Part shown: in pieces, positions 35,556-44,713 of the stretch
Numbering within the stretch: position 1 is the first letter of the stretch
Layout: each line of letters opens with the position of its first letter
Source of the DNA: Candidatus Poseidonia sp.
Lineage (GTDB): Archaea > Thermoplasmatota > Poseidoniia > Poseidoniales > Poseidoniaceae
DNA: 51,032 nt
Direction: 5' to 3'
Assembly: GCA_030827365.1 (NCBI GenBank)
Contig: JAUREO010000009.1
Location: forward strand, 1 to 51,032
Program-made: the position numbers and the translations under genes
Notes under the pieces: model-generated
The model's input: the letters and a program-made list of their open reading frames with translations, nothing else
Database searches by the model: none
Told to the model about the DNA's origin: nothing

Positions 35556-37337
35556 ATGTGGAAGGGTTGTAAGTTTTCATTATGGCGGATTCAAAATAGA
35601 AGAACCATCCCACCTCGATTTGTGGCTCAAGAGAATCTCGTGGATGATGAACTCATCTTCATTGCTCAAGACTCACTTTTAGCAAAATATGTTCGCACCA
35701 TCCATAATGCGCCCGACGAATGGTTTCATTATGCCACTCAGCGGCTACCCGAAGCATTGAGAATTCACGCATCTCGAAGTGATGCCGATTGGACGGTGAA
35801 GACAATCGAATCGCTTGGAGGCGTACGTATCTCTTGGTTACCAAACATTATGGCCTACTCGATGCCTTTTCAAAGAGGAAAACCTCCAAATGAAGAAGTC
35901 AAAGAGACGTTAAGATTGCTTCACGAAACAGGGCGGATCACTCGCCAAGAAATTGCAAGCATGGTTCCCACAGAGTGCATCGATTATCATGAAGACATGG
36001 TCGTGCTGGACATGTGCGCCTCACCCGGGTCCAAAACAACTCAACTCGCTGAGCACCTATTCCCCTCTGGCGTTGTCATTGCCAATGAACCATCATCCGG
36101 AAGATTAAACACATTGTCGAGTAATAGAAGTAGAGTCAGTTTGTACAATATTCTTATCACGAAACACGATGGGAGACACTTTCCAAACATTCCCAAACCA
36201 GGATTTGATGCGATACTTGTCGACGCCCCGTGCACTGGTTCAGCGACCACAAGAAAAAATCCTGACGTATGGGCTTCTTGGTCGCCAACCGATGGAAAGA
36301 GTATGTTCAAACTTCAACTGGATATACTCTCTCGTGCCGCGTCATTATTGCGTGATGGAGGTCAACTCATTTACTCAACTTGCAGTATCGACCCCATCGA
36401 AAATGAGGCAGTTGTTGCAGAATTTATGCGAATGAACAAAGAATTCCATATTGCAGAAGACCTTCCCACACTCTTTTCCAGTGAAGTGTTTTCATCGGGA
36501 ATGTCAACATGGCCGTTGGTCGATCAATCATGCGAGGAGGTTACCTCCACCGGCCATTGGCTTAATTCTCGTGGTTCTCGAGTTGAAATGCTACCCCCGC
36601 TCGAAGAGCATTTTGAACTTGCAAAAAGAAATCATGATATTGAACGTGAATTCCAAATACAAAATTCGCTTCAATCTTGTTTGCGGTTGTGGCCACAATC
36701 ACAAAATACTGGAGGTTTTTTCGTCGCAAAGTTGGTGAAAAAACAGAAAAATCCCATCGAGCATACAGAAGCATCTCGTCAGATTCAGCCCAGAGATGCA
36801 GATGAGTTCTCTCACCTTGCTTCATTACCAAAACACTTTGAATATCCAGTCGATAAAAACCGAGAGGCGTTTTGGACAAGGGGAAAGAAAATTCTTTCAA
36901 CTCCAAAAATCGTCGAGACAAGATTGTTTTCTCCTTCCTCAAGAAATTCAAAAAATGCAGAATACCCTGTGAATACATTTGCACCATTGCGCCTCATTCA
37001 TATGGGCTCACCAATTTTTGTTGAAAAGAAAGAGGTTTGGCGATTACGCCATGAGAGCGTTCTGCAATTTCCATACAAATACACCGAAACTGCATATGAC
37101 ATACCGCACGAACTTGCCCAACTCCTTCTCAAAGAAGGACAAGTTGAACTCGACTCACTACCGTCAATGTTTGAAGAGTGTCCGAAAGGCCCATTGCTGC
37201 TCAAAGTGGACACACCTCGCCATACTGTATTCATATCAGCTTGGATTGGTGCAAAATTAACCCCGATGGTTGGTCCTGCAGAACAAACCGTTCTCTTGTT
37301 CCAACTCGAGAATGTACAATTAGAGGAATCGGCATGA
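35556..37337 (+). CDS. NSUN-family RNA m5C methyltransferase
   Basis: The 593-residue protein has the RsmB/NSUN catalytic core: SAM motif MVVLDMCASPGSKTTQLAEH (about 148-167), DAILVDAPCTGSATTRKNPD (C226) and LIYSTCSIDPIENEAVVAEF (C276, the nucleophile). These two cysteines define m5C RNA methyltransferases. A 300-residue C-terminal region follows, with beta-rich segments typical of NSUN2/Trm4 (about residues 450-590), so the tRNA is a likely target. An alternative start upstream would run into the divergent membrane-protein gene. The stop overlaps the next ATG by 4 bp. Confidence 0.93.
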   Translation: MWKGCKFSLWRIQNRRTIPPRFVAQENLVDDELIFIAQDSLLAKYVRTIHNAPDEWFHYATQRLPEALRIHASRSDADWTVKTIESLGGVRISWLPNIMAYSMPFQRGKPPNEEVKETLRLLHETGRITRQEIASMVPTECIDYHEDMVVLDMCASPGSKTTQLAEHLFPSGVVIANEPSSGRLNTLSSNRSRVSLYNILITKHDGRHFPNIPKPGFDAILVDAPCTGSATTRKNPDVWASWSPTDGKSMFKLQLDILSRAASLLRDGGQLIYSTCSIDPIENEAVVAEFMRMNKEFHIAEDLPTLFSSEVFSSGMSTWPLVDQSCEEVTSTGHWLNSRGSRVEMLPPLEEHFELAKRNHDIEREFQIQNSLQSCLRLWPQSQNTGGFFVAKLVKKQKNPIEHTEASRQIQPRDADEFSHLASLPKHFEYPVDKNREAFWTRGKKILSTPKIVETRLFSPSSRNSKNAEYPVNTFAPLRLIHMGSPIFVEKKEVWRLRHESVLQFPYKYTETAYDIPHELAQLLLKEGQVELDSLPSMFEECPKGPLLLKVDTPRHTVFISAWIGAKLTPMVGPAEQTVLLFQLENVQLEESA

Positions 37338-38458
37338 GAATTGTGATGAGCATTCTTTGTGTATTTCTTGTATTCATTCCGTCGGTGATAGCAGATACGA
37401 TTCAATCAAAGGCTGAATTATCATCAGTACAATTCGATTTTTTGGCCGAAGTATTCCAACCTCAAACGGGCCTTGTGGAGCAGACATTCAATGATTCTAC
37501 AATCGCACTCAGTTGGTGGTTATGGAGTGATGAAACAGGCTCAAATTGGCCAGATGATGATGCAGTTGCAAGGGCTGAAACCCTCCTCATTGAAAAAAAT
37601 GAGACGCTCAAAAGTCTTGGAGAAGTGCGAATCAACAGTCATTTCGAAACTCCTCAAGCGAACATGAAACTTATCGACGTCTCTGGAACGGTCTCAACAG
37701 CCTTTGTTGAAGAAGGAGAAGCAGTTATCTTCGACTTAGCAATTACACCGAAAGTCAATTTATCTTCAACCACGTTGATGTATTTGGTCATATCAAAAAA
37801 TCATGCTACTGACCATCATGGCCGGCAAATGGAACACCTCATTATGGAGTGGAAACCCGAAATTGGATTTTCAAATCTTGAGGACAATACGACGAACAAA
37901 CAATATTTGATCGAACCGGAGCATTTGCGTGCTGCAGGGGTTGATTTCGATGCACAACAAAGAGTTTGGTCGTATTCAATTATCTTTTTTGGTCATCAGG
38001 AAGGCGAAGGTAAAACACAACTCTTGAGTTTGTACCATGGTTCAATCCCTGACCCAGTGTCAATGGAAAATTCGCGTTCTTTCGTGTTCTCCGTTCTCAT
38101 TTTGCTCGTGGGGGCAATTCTTTTTTCTGGAGTTTTGCAAAGTGCCCGCCGTCGAGATCAACTCATTCCCAAATTGACGGCACATTGGCAAGAGGGTGAG
38201 GGGTATGTCCTCATGTTGTCCATGACCAACGGAGCAAGTCCAACAAATGTGCTTTCATGGTCAGTCGAACCACCCTGGTTGTTCAAACAACGTCCGTCAA
38301 CCTTCAATTTACGAACAAATGAAGAAAAAATTGTGAAATTAACATTCAAGGAACATCAAACAATCAACTGTCGAATTTCAATTCGATTGGATATCGAGGT
38401 GTTGGGAATTTGGAAGCAACAACTTTTCATAGAACCACCCGAAGAACATCAATCTTAG
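37334..38458 (+). CDS. Secreted/membrane-anchored protein of unknown function
   Basis: The 374-residue protein has a signal peptide (MRIVMSILCVFLVFIPSVIA), an extracellular beta-rich domain of about 230 residues (TIALSWWLWSDETGSNW, then SSTTLMYLVISKNH), one transmembrane helix (about 254-272, FVFSVLILLVGAILFSGVL) and a cytoplasmic C-terminal beta domain with a positively charged edge (SARRRDQ). It has no recognised family. The ATG overlaps the methyltransferase TGA (ATGA), so the two are cotranscribed. Nothing suggests a shared function beyond the operon. Confidence 0.72.
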   Translation: MRIVMSILCVFLVFIPSVIADTIQSKAELSSVQFDFLAEVFQPQTGLVEQTFNDSTIALSWWLWSDETGSNWPDDDAVARAETLLIEKNETLKSLGEVRINSHFETPQANMKLIDVSGTVSTAFVEEGEAVIFDLAITPKVNLSSTTLMYLVISKNHATDHHGRQMEHLIMEWKPEIGFSNLEDNTTNKQYLIEPEHLRAAGVDFDAQQRVWSYSIIFFGHQEGEGKTQLLSLYHGSIPDPVSMENSRSFVFSVLILLVGAILFSGVLQSARRRDQLIPKLTAHWQEGEGYVLMLSMTNGASPTNVLSWSVEPPWLFKQRPSTFNLRTNEEKIVKLTFKEHQTINCRISIRLDIEVLGIWKQQLFIEPPEEHQS

Positions 38459-38500
38459 ACATCGAAGTCTTGAAATTGAATGCATCCTCGAAGAACAACC

Positions 38501-38959
38501 ATGAGTTTGAATCTTGACCACATCGACCAGTCTTTACTCAAAGCACTGCAAGAAGATGCGAGGAGAAGTCAACGCGATCTAGCCAAAGTCGTTGGTATTT
38601 CCCAAGGTACAGTTGCGAATCGATTGCGAAGGTTAGAAGACGAAGGAGTTATTCTTGGTTATCAGGTCAAAATCAATCCTGAAAAAATTGGTTATGGCAT
38701 GACCATTATGGCAGGACTAAGGATTGTAAAGGGGAAAATGATTGAGGTTCAACACAAAATTTCGTCGGACTCGAGGGTGTTTGCAGTGTACGATGTCACA
38801 GGAGATTGGGACTCCATCGTCCTTGCCCGCGTCAAAAATCGTCAAGACTTAGATAATTTAACCAAAACCGTGTTCACACTCGATGGAGTTGCAAGGTCGT
38901 TTACACACGTTGTTCTCAACACAGTAAAAGAAGACACTCACGCCTTTGAGTTTGAATGA
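38501..38959 (+). CDS. Lrp/AsnC family transcriptional regulator
   Basis: The 152-residue protein has the AsnC winged helix (LDHIDQSLLKALQEDARRSQ, with VVGISQGTVANRLRRLEDEG as the recognition region) and the RAM ligand-binding domain (IMAGLRIVKGKM and VTGDWDSIVLARVKNRQDLD). By family it senses an amino acid or other small ligand and binds DNA as a dimer or octamer. I used the ATG at 38501; one seven codons upstream is also possible. Its 3' end overlaps the convergent TOPRIM gene by 22 bp. It is the nearest regulator to the cytochrome oxidase operon, but a link is not shown. Confidence 0.93.
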   Translation: MSLNLDHIDQSLLKALQEDARRSQRDLAKVVGISQGTVANRLRRLEDEGVILGYQVKINPEKIGYGMTIMAGLRIVKGKMIEVQHKISSDSRVFAVYDVTGDWDSIVLARVKNRQDLDNLTKTVFTLDGVARSFTHVVLNTVKEDTHAFEFE

Positions 38960-39411
38960 TGTTGTGGGTCATAATCATCCATGCTCTGCAACAATTGGTC
39001 CTGAAATCCGATCAAGCCCTCAACCGTTGTGGTGATTGAAAACAAATATTTCATCAACGTCGTGCGAAGCGACTCATCAAATTTGAAATCAAGTGATTCG
39101 AAATTTCTGCGGAATTGATGTTGTAAGCGTCCACCCGTTCTATCCCAATCCATGAGGAGATACAGACAAAATCCAATGTCGCTTTGTTGTTTTGCATACA
39201 ATTCAACCATCGTGATAAGTACAGTATCGAGTGGCTTACCTCGATGAATCTGTTCAAGAGGTCCCGTAAAACCGAGTGCTCGTAATGTTTCAACATCCCG
39301 TTTGCCTTCGACGAGGATTGGAATTCCATGTATTCGATTCAAAATTCTTGCCTCAGCGAGCGTTTGACCAGCAAGATTCAATCGTTCTTCGTTTGGTAAT
39401 GAATGTCGCAC
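38938..39411 (-). CDS. TOPRIM domain protein
   Basis: The 157-residue protein has the TOPRIM fold: IPILVEGKRDVETLRALGF gives the catalytic-type glutamate E35, and LYLLMDWDRTGGRLQHQF the D-x-D pair (D88, D90). It resembles the archaeal UPF0292-type TOPRIM proteins and the RNase M5 family. Such proteins act on nucleic acids; no partner domain is present. The start is a GTG at 39411, because no ATG occurs before residue 68. The TTTGTTAATG stretch about 27 nt upstream may be its promoter, making the transcript leaderless. Confidence 0.85.
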   Translation of the reverse strand: MRHSLPNEERLNLAGQTLAEARILNRIHGIPILVEGKRDVETLRALGFTGPLEQIHRGKPLDTVLITMVELYAKQQSDIGFCLYLLMDWDRTGGRLQHQFRRNFESLDFKFDESLRTTLMKYLFSITTTVEGLIGFQDQLLQSMDDYDPQHHSNSKA

Positions 39412-39536
39412 GGAAGACGGTCGGAGAATCTCATTAACAAATCATCTCATAACGAAGGAGAGAGAGGTGAGAAAGTTTCAGATTTGGAGAACTCGAAAAT
39501 AAAGAAATTTTTCGTATTTGTATTCTTTCAAAACGA

Positions 39537-39543
39537 TTTAAAA
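39537..39543 (+). promoter_or_regulatory. TATA-like box of the cox operon
   Basis: TTTAAAA, embedded in CGATTTAAAACC, is the best archaeal TATA match in the gap between the TOPRIM gene and coxB. It would place transcription start near 39565 and leave a leader of about 40 nt. Confidence 0.5.
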
Positions 39544-39562
39544 CCGGAACACTGCGAACAAA

Positions 39563-39576
39563 TCAATTCGAATTGA
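39563..39576. promoter_or_regulatory. Perfect 14-bp palindrome at the predicted cox transcription start
   Basis: TCAATTCGAATTGA is a perfect inverted repeat, about 20-39 bp downstream of the TATA-like box, at the predicted start site. Position and symmetry fit a repressor operator for a dimeric regulator. The nearby Lrp/AsnC gene is a possible binder, but that is only a guess. Confidence 0.45.
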
Positions 39577-39607
39577 AGAACGCTACATTCCAAACACCAA
39601 TCAACAA

Positions 39608-40636
39608 ATGCTTAAGTTCATCCGCCACGGCGGTTCGGTTGGTGAGTGCATGGTTGCACGCGATACAGTCTTCGCAGTTCTGTACGAGAAGTTTATGTTT
39701 TGGTCCATCCTTGTAGGTGTCTTTACCTTCGGTTGGCTGTTTTTGGCAGTCCTACGTTACCGCGATGGTATCGAACCGGATACAACACATATTGACCATA
39801 TCAAAGTAGGGTCCTTCCCCGTTGATCGTCACAACACTCGAATTGAATTGCTCTTCTATATTCTTCCCACCATCATCGTCGTATGGCTCGTTGTTTTGGC
39901 TTTGGCATCAAACACAGAAGTATGGAAAATACCCGAAGATGACACCGAAACCAATGATATGACCATCGTTGGTAAGCAATGGTTTTGGGAATTTCATTAC
40001 GATGAAGAGCTCACATGGGAAGACGATTCACGGTTGACCAAAGTTGATGTCAATTGGGGGAGCACACTCACCGTTGATGCTTCTCAATCATCGGCCACCA
40101 ACGTGACAATCATCATGCCTGGTGAAGAAAATACCTACCCTCTCGACCAGATGACAGGAATGTTTACCATGAGCCAAATCTTTGATTCTGGCACATTCAC
40201 GACTATTGAAGTCACCGATGCGGATGGAAACCTCGTTCACACTTGGATGCATATCCCCGAAGGCCACATGTTCTCATCTGCCTCCAACGAACCGATGATT
40301 CTGCCATGCGATGAGAACACAGTGTTTACGATGCATTCTCAACCATCGGATGATTCAAATCCAAATTATGTTGGTGTTCAACACTCGTTTTGGCTTCCTG
40401 AATGGGGAGTCAAAGAAGACTTAGTCCCTGGTCTTGAAAGTGGAACTGTGATGATGGCTACACCCGATAGACCCGGAGAATTTCCACTGCGATGTGCCGA
40501 ATATTGCGGCAATCAACACTCGATGATGAACGGCTATGTGAAAGTCGTTGCACGAGAATGGAACGGTGTCGGAATTCCCCAATTCTGTGATTATGACTCT
40601 GGCGTCAAAGCCGATACAACTGGAGGCGGTTACTGA
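39608..40636 (+). CDS. coxB: Cytochrome c oxidase subunit II
   Basis: The 342-residue protein has two N-terminal membrane helices (about 28-50 and 81-101) and a cupredoxin domain outside. The binuclear CuA site is complete: H259 (VQHSFWLP), then C296, E298, C300, H304 and M307 in CAEYCGNQHSMM. VGKQWFWEFHY (121-131) is the aromatic electron-entry segment. CuA accepts electrons from a cytochrome c or cupredoxin donor and passes them to heme a in subunit I. The loop between strands (about 135-215) is longer than in bacterial proteins. The TGA overlaps the coxA ATG (TGATG). Confidence 0.97.
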   Translation: MLKFIRHGGSVGECMVARDTVFAVLYEKFMFWSILVGVFTFGWLFLAVLRYRDGIEPDTTHIDHIKVGSFPVDRHNTRIELLFYILPTIIVVWLVVLALASNTEVWKIPEDDTETNDMTIVGKQWFWEFHYDEELTWEDDSRLTKVDVNWGSTLTVDASQSSATNVTIIMPGEENTYPLDQMTGMFTMSQIFDSGTFTTIEVTDADGNLVHTWMHIPEGHMFSSASNEPMILPCDENTVFTMHSQPSDDSNPNYVGVQHSFWLPEWGVKEDLVPGLESGTVMMATPDRPGEFPLRCAEYCGNQHSMMNGYVKVVAREWNGVGIPQFCDYDSGVKADTTGGGY

Positions 40637-42981
40637 TGCGTCGCAGTATTCTCGTCCTCATCACCCTCGCCTTTCTCGCTTCCATTTTTGCAATGCCGCA
40701 ATTTTCTGCTGCACCTAACGGCATTGGCGAAGTTGCGAATACCCCTGGGTGTTTTTGTCACGGACTAACACCTTCGGATGACACGAAAGTCGCAGTTACG
40801 GGATTGCCTGAATCGTTCAACGCAAGCGAAACGTATGCGTTTAGTATTACAATTCAAAATGATGTGATGACACTTGACGGCGATGGGGTGGTTACCGACG
40901 GCAGTCGAACCGTTGCATATGGTGGTTTCCGAATATTTGTTGCAAGTGGTGGTGCAACTTTGAGTGGTGTCGACGAAACATTGGTCCAAGAACTTGAAGG
41001 CGGTTTATCACATACGACTGATGGCAACAAATTCCGTTCATGGGATTTCGAATTCACAGCACCAGCAGATGATACCAAAACAGTAGAACTTGTTGTTTAT
41101 GGAAATGCAGTCAATGGAAACTCGGGCGCAGGCCAAGGTACATCTGGAGATTATTGGAACAAAGTTGAGATTTCGATTCCTGGCATCAACGCAGGCTCAA
41201 CCGGGCCAAGCGCCTCAGCACTTGTCATCTTCATTACCGCCGTAGGCCTCGCCGTTGGTCTCATTTTCGTAGGCATTCTATGGGTGTTCTACCGTCGCTC
41301 ACCAGAAACATTCACGATGGCGAAGTTCTGGTCGTTCCTCAAGCCTTGGCTGACAACGACCGACCACAAAGAAGTCGGTGTGATGTATTTCCTCTTCGGA
41401 TTCTTCTTCTTCCTTGTCGGAGGTCTTCTTGCCCTCTTGTTTAGAGTTCAACTCGCCTTACCCGAGAACGATTTCCTCACCTACGACGAATACAACTCAT
41501 TTTTCACACTACACGGAACGACAATGATTTTCCTTGGTGCCATGCCAATGATCGCTGGATTCATGAACTATGTCTTGCCTCTACAAATTGGGGCCAAAGA
41601 CCTCGCTTTCCCAAGAATCAACGCCATGGGTCTTTGGCTGCTTGTGTTTTCAGCACCGCTCATTTTCTCAGGAATTTGGTCTGGTCAAGGAGCAGACATT
41701 ACTTGGGTGATGTACCCTCCATACGCATCTCTTTCTGAGGCGAACCTCGGAGAAAGCTTGTCCGGGTATGGTGCGAACTTAGGTACGATTTCATTTATTT
41801 CTGGAATGGCTATGCTCGGTGCATCTTCAACACTCAGCGGTGTGAATTTCATTACAACCGTTTTCACCATGCGAGCCCCAGGTGTTTCTTGGATGCGAAT
41901 GCCCCTGTTTACTTGGTCAGTTTTTATCAGCGTGTTTATGCTCTATATGTCACTGCCAGCCCTTATCATCGGTGTGTTCTTTTTGCTGTTTGACCACACA
42001 CTCGGCACACATTTCTTCGTTGCAGGAGGTGACCCGCTTCTCTTCCAGCATCTGTTCTGGTTCTTCGGACATCCTGAAGTGTATGTTGTCATAGTGCCAG
42101 CCTTTGGTATTGTATCAGAAGTACTCGCCACTTCAGCACGACGGTCGATTTTCGGTTACAAATCGATGGTGTTTGCCATGGCGGGAATTGGTATTGTTGG
42201 ATTCATTGTATGGGGCCACCACATGCTCACTTCTGGTATGGACCCATTCTGGAGGGCAGCATTCATGATCACAACAATGCTCGTTGCGATTCCAACCGGA
42301 GCGAAGATCTTCAATTGGCTTGCAACGCTCTGGGGCGGTTCTCTTGTGATGAAAACCCACACATTGTGGTCCCTCGGATTCCTCGTGACATTCACACTTG
42401 GCGGAATTTCAGGAATGTTCTTCCCTGTTGCAGGTCTTGATATCCACTTCCACGACTCCTACTTCGTCGTCGCCCACTTCCACTATGTGTTCATTGGCGG
42501 AACGGTCTTTGCACTCTTTTCAGGATTGTACTATTGGTACCCTAAGGTGACTGGACGTAAACTCAACGAAACCCTTGGATTGTGGCATTTCCTTATTGGA
42601 TTCTCAGCATACAACGCTGCCTTTTGGCCAATGCACGCACTCGGCATCATGGGTATGCCACGACGAACCCACACGTACACGATTGAATCTGGATTTGCAG
42701 AATACAACATGGCCGTGTCCATCTTTGCTTTCATCTTCGGATTGAGCCAACTTCTCCTCGTGTGGAATATCATCTACTCTGGAAAGCGAGGCGAACCTAT
42801 TGGTAAAGACCCATGGGGCGGTTGGTCACTCGAGTGGTCGACCACATCACCTCCACCAACACCATCCTTCCATGACATACCAACACAAGAAGACATGAAC
42901 GCATTGTATGGTCATCACAGTGAAGCACCATCCCTCAAAGAAAAATTGTGGAAAGGTGAACCCAAGGAGGCGACATCATGA
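40636..42981 (+). CDS. coxA: Cytochrome c oxidase subunit I with N-terminal secreted domain
   Basis: This 781-residue protein is 230-240 residues longer than usual subunit I. Residues 1-25 are a signal peptide; residues 26-190 are a beta-rich external domain beginning NTPGCFCHG (C39-x-C41-H42), similar to Reeler/choice-of-anchor-type domains; a membrane helix follows at 193-218. The catalytic core runs from about 235: low-spin heme ligand H293 (TLHGTTM), GHPEVY (H479, E481, Y483, the cross-linked CuB ligand), H528-H529, H614 and H616 (AHFHYV). D-channel D322 (IGAKDLAF) and K-channel K557 (IPTGAKIF) make it an A1-type proton pump. It overlaps coxB by 1 bp and coxC by 4 bp. Confidence 0.96.
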   Translation: MRRSILVLITLAFLASIFAMPQFSAAPNGIGEVANTPGCFCHGLTPSDDTKVAVTGLPESFNASETYAFSITIQNDVMTLDGDGVVTDGSRTVAYGGFRIFVASGGATLSGVDETLVQELEGGLSHTTDGNKFRSWDFEFTAPADDTKTVELVVYGNAVNGNSGAGQGTSGDYWNKVEISIPGINAGSTGPSASALVIFITAVGLAVGLIFVGILWVFYRRSPETFTMAKFWSFLKPWLTTTDHKEVGVMYFLFGFFFFLVGGLLALLFRVQLALPENDFLTYDEYNSFFTLHGTTMIFLGAMPMIAGFMNYVLPLQIGAKDLAFPRINAMGLWLLVFSAPLIFSGIWSGQGADITWVMYPPYASLSEANLGESLSGYGANLGTISFISGMAMLGASSTLSGVNFITTVFTMRAPGVSWMRMPLFTWSVFISVFMLYMSLPALIIGVFFLLFDHTLGTHFFVAGGDPLLFQHLFWFFGHPEVYVVIVPAFGIVSEVLATSARRSIFGYKSMVFAMAGIGIVGFIVWGHHMLTSGMDPFWRAAFMITTMLVAIPTGAKIFNWLATLWGGSLVMKTHTLWSLGFLVTFTLGGISGMFFPVAGLDIHFHDSYFVVAHFHYVFIGGTVFALFSGLYYWYPKVTGRKLNETLGLWHFLIGFSAYNAAFWPMHALGIMGMPRRTHTYTIESGFAEYNMAVSIFAFIFGLSQLLLVWNIIYSGKRGEPIGKDPWGGWSLEWSTTSPPPTPSFHDIPTQEDMNALYGHHSEAPSLKEKLWKGEPKEATS

Positions 42982-44354
42982 GCGAACACGGACACGGAGC
43001 AGATGTGGAAAATACCATCTGGATGAGAGCCGCCCTCTTTGGAACTATCTTCATGGTCATTGGTGTCCTTGCATACGGTGTCATGGGTGTTGGCGTCGCT
43101 AATGCTAAACACCAAGCATACGACGATGCTCACCATGAGTACGACAAAGCCAAAGAAGATCTCAAAGTAGCCGTATCAAATGGAGCAACTCAAGATGAAA
43201 TCGCTCATTTAGAAGAACTCGAAGAAGAAGCACATCACCATTATGTCGAAGCACATCTTTCATATTTGACTTGGAGAACAGCAGGCGTCACGATACTGCT
43301 TATGTGTGTTGTCTATGCTCTATTCATTGGGTTTGGAGGTTTCATGAATTCGATTCAACCATCTGGCGATCATGGTGACGACCATGGACATGGTGATGAA
43401 TATGGCCACGAGCATCATGGTTCTTCATCTCCGATTGTCTTTGCTCTCGGAATCATGCTCTTCTTGATGGGATTCCCGATGTTTGTTGATGCTGCAAAAG
43501 CCATGCTCATGACCGATGCAGGAGGTAGTATTGGAGACATGGGCCTGAGTCTGCTCGGACTCATCATTGTGGCCATAGGTGTTGCAAATTGGTGGCGAGA
43601 AGACTTGCCGTTTATCGGTCACGGTGAGCAAATTGCGACCTCACATCCTTTTGAGGGCCAACACATTCGAAAAGCAGGACTTTGGGTCTTTTTGATGTCT
43701 GAAGTCATGGTGTTCGCAACATTCTTCTCCTCGTATTTGAGAATGAGAACAGAATGGTGTACATATTGGCAAGTTCAAGATGGCAATCCTAACTGTTCTG
43801 CAGTCGATACACTCACAGCATCTGATTTCCTTCGACCCAACGGCGGTCAAATGGTGTTGGAGGATGGTACAATCATCGGGGGACAAGGCGATTTCATGAC
43901 CTTGCTTCCTGGTGCAATCAACACATTTGCACTCATTATTTCATCCTACACCATCGTTCTCGCACTCAAGACCGCCAAGGCACACCACTGGGAAGCACCA
44001 AAAGGATTCATGGGCAAAATCATGCCCACCCAAAAAATTGCGATTCGAAATTATTTGATTGCAACCTTCATTCTTGGTTCCCTCTTCATCGTGCTCAAAC
44101 TCATTGAATGGAGTCATCTCGTCGCCGAAGGATTTGATATTGGAACCCAAGCAGGTTCCATCTTTTACATCGCAACAGGAGCACACGGATTGCACGTCTT
44201 TATTGGTCTGCTTGTCATGCTCTACATGATTTTCAAAGCTGACACGGTAGGTTTCGATGAAGAAAATGGACAAGGTATCGAGTACTTTGGTTTGTATTGG
44301 CACTTTGTTGATTTGGCTTGGGTTGCAATTTTCCCAGCGTTTTATTTGTATTGA
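42978..44354 (+). CDS. coxC: Cytochrome c oxidase subunit III, extended form
   Basis: The 458-residue protein carries the subunit III signature GLWVFLMSEVMVFATFFSSYL (about 235-255) and the C-terminal ATGAHGLHVFIGLLVMLY and YWHFVDLAWVAIFPAFYLY. It stabilises subunit I and its proton uptake. It is nearly twice the core length: before the core are two extra membrane helices separated by an alpha-helical, charged coiled-coil segment (about 45-95) and a histidine-rich loop (DHGDDHGHGDEYGHEHHG, about 131-148) that could bind metal. The ATG overlaps the coxA stop (ATGA). Confidence 0.94.
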   Translation: MSEHGHGADVENTIWMRAALFGTIFMVIGVLAYGVMGVGVANAKHQAYDDAHHEYDKAKEDLKVAVSNGATQDEIAHLEELEEEAHHHYVEAHLSYLTWRTAGVTILLMCVVYALFIGFGGFMNSIQPSGDHGDDHGHGDEYGHEHHGSSSPIVFALGIMLFLMGFPMFVDAAKAMLMTDAGGSIGDMGLSLLGLIIVAIGVANWWREDLPFIGHGEQIATSHPFEGQHIRKAGLWVFLMSEVMVFATFFSSYLRMRTEWCTYWQVQDGNPNCSAVDTLTASDFLRPNGGQMVLEDGTIIGGQGDFMTLLPGAINTFALIISSYTIVLALKTAKAHHWEAPKGFMGKIMPTQKIAIRNYLIATFILGSLFIVLKLIEWSHLVAEGFDIGTQAGSIFYIATGAHGLHVFIGLLVMLYMIFKADTVGFDEENGQGIEYFGLYWHFVDLAWVAIFPAFYLY

Positions 44355-44365
44355 GGTGAAGAAAA

Positions 44366-44704
44366 ATGGGCGATCATAAATTAATCATGGGCAAGGATAT
44401 CTATTTCTGGAACTTCGTTGTTTTGATGATTTTCACTATTTTTGAAGTGGGAGCCGTTTACATCGAACTCGATTTGATGATTGTTTGGTCAATCCTCATC
44501 GGAGTTGGTATAGTCAAAGGCTATGGTATTGCAGCATATTTTATGCACTTGCGAGGCGACCCAATTATCTACTTGCGAACAGCACTGTTTCCAGTTTTGT
44601 TTGTATTGCTCATGCTTTGGGGTATTGGCTTGTCCAATCCCGGAGCCGTCACAGGACTTCCAGAATGGTGCACTCCAAATTGGGATTATGCTGGCAAACG
44701 CTGA
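44366..44704 (+). CDS. Cytochrome c oxidase subunit IV (prokaryotic type)
   Basis: The 112-residue protein has three membrane helices and the segment VKGYGIAAYFMHLRGDP, which matches the caa3/aa3-type subunit IV (CtaF/CyoD-like). It assists assembly of the CuB site and subunit III. GAGGTGA overlaps the coxC stop and serves as ribosome site 8 nt before the ATG. The gene is followed 9 bp later by sco. Confidence 0.9.
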   Translation: MGDHKLIMGKDIYFWNFVVLMIFTIFEVGAVYIELDLMIVWSILIGVGIVKGYGIAAYFMHLRGDPIIYLRTALFPVLFVLLMLWGIGLSNPGAVTGLPEWCTPNWDYAGKR

Positions 44705-44713
44705 GGGCAATAC

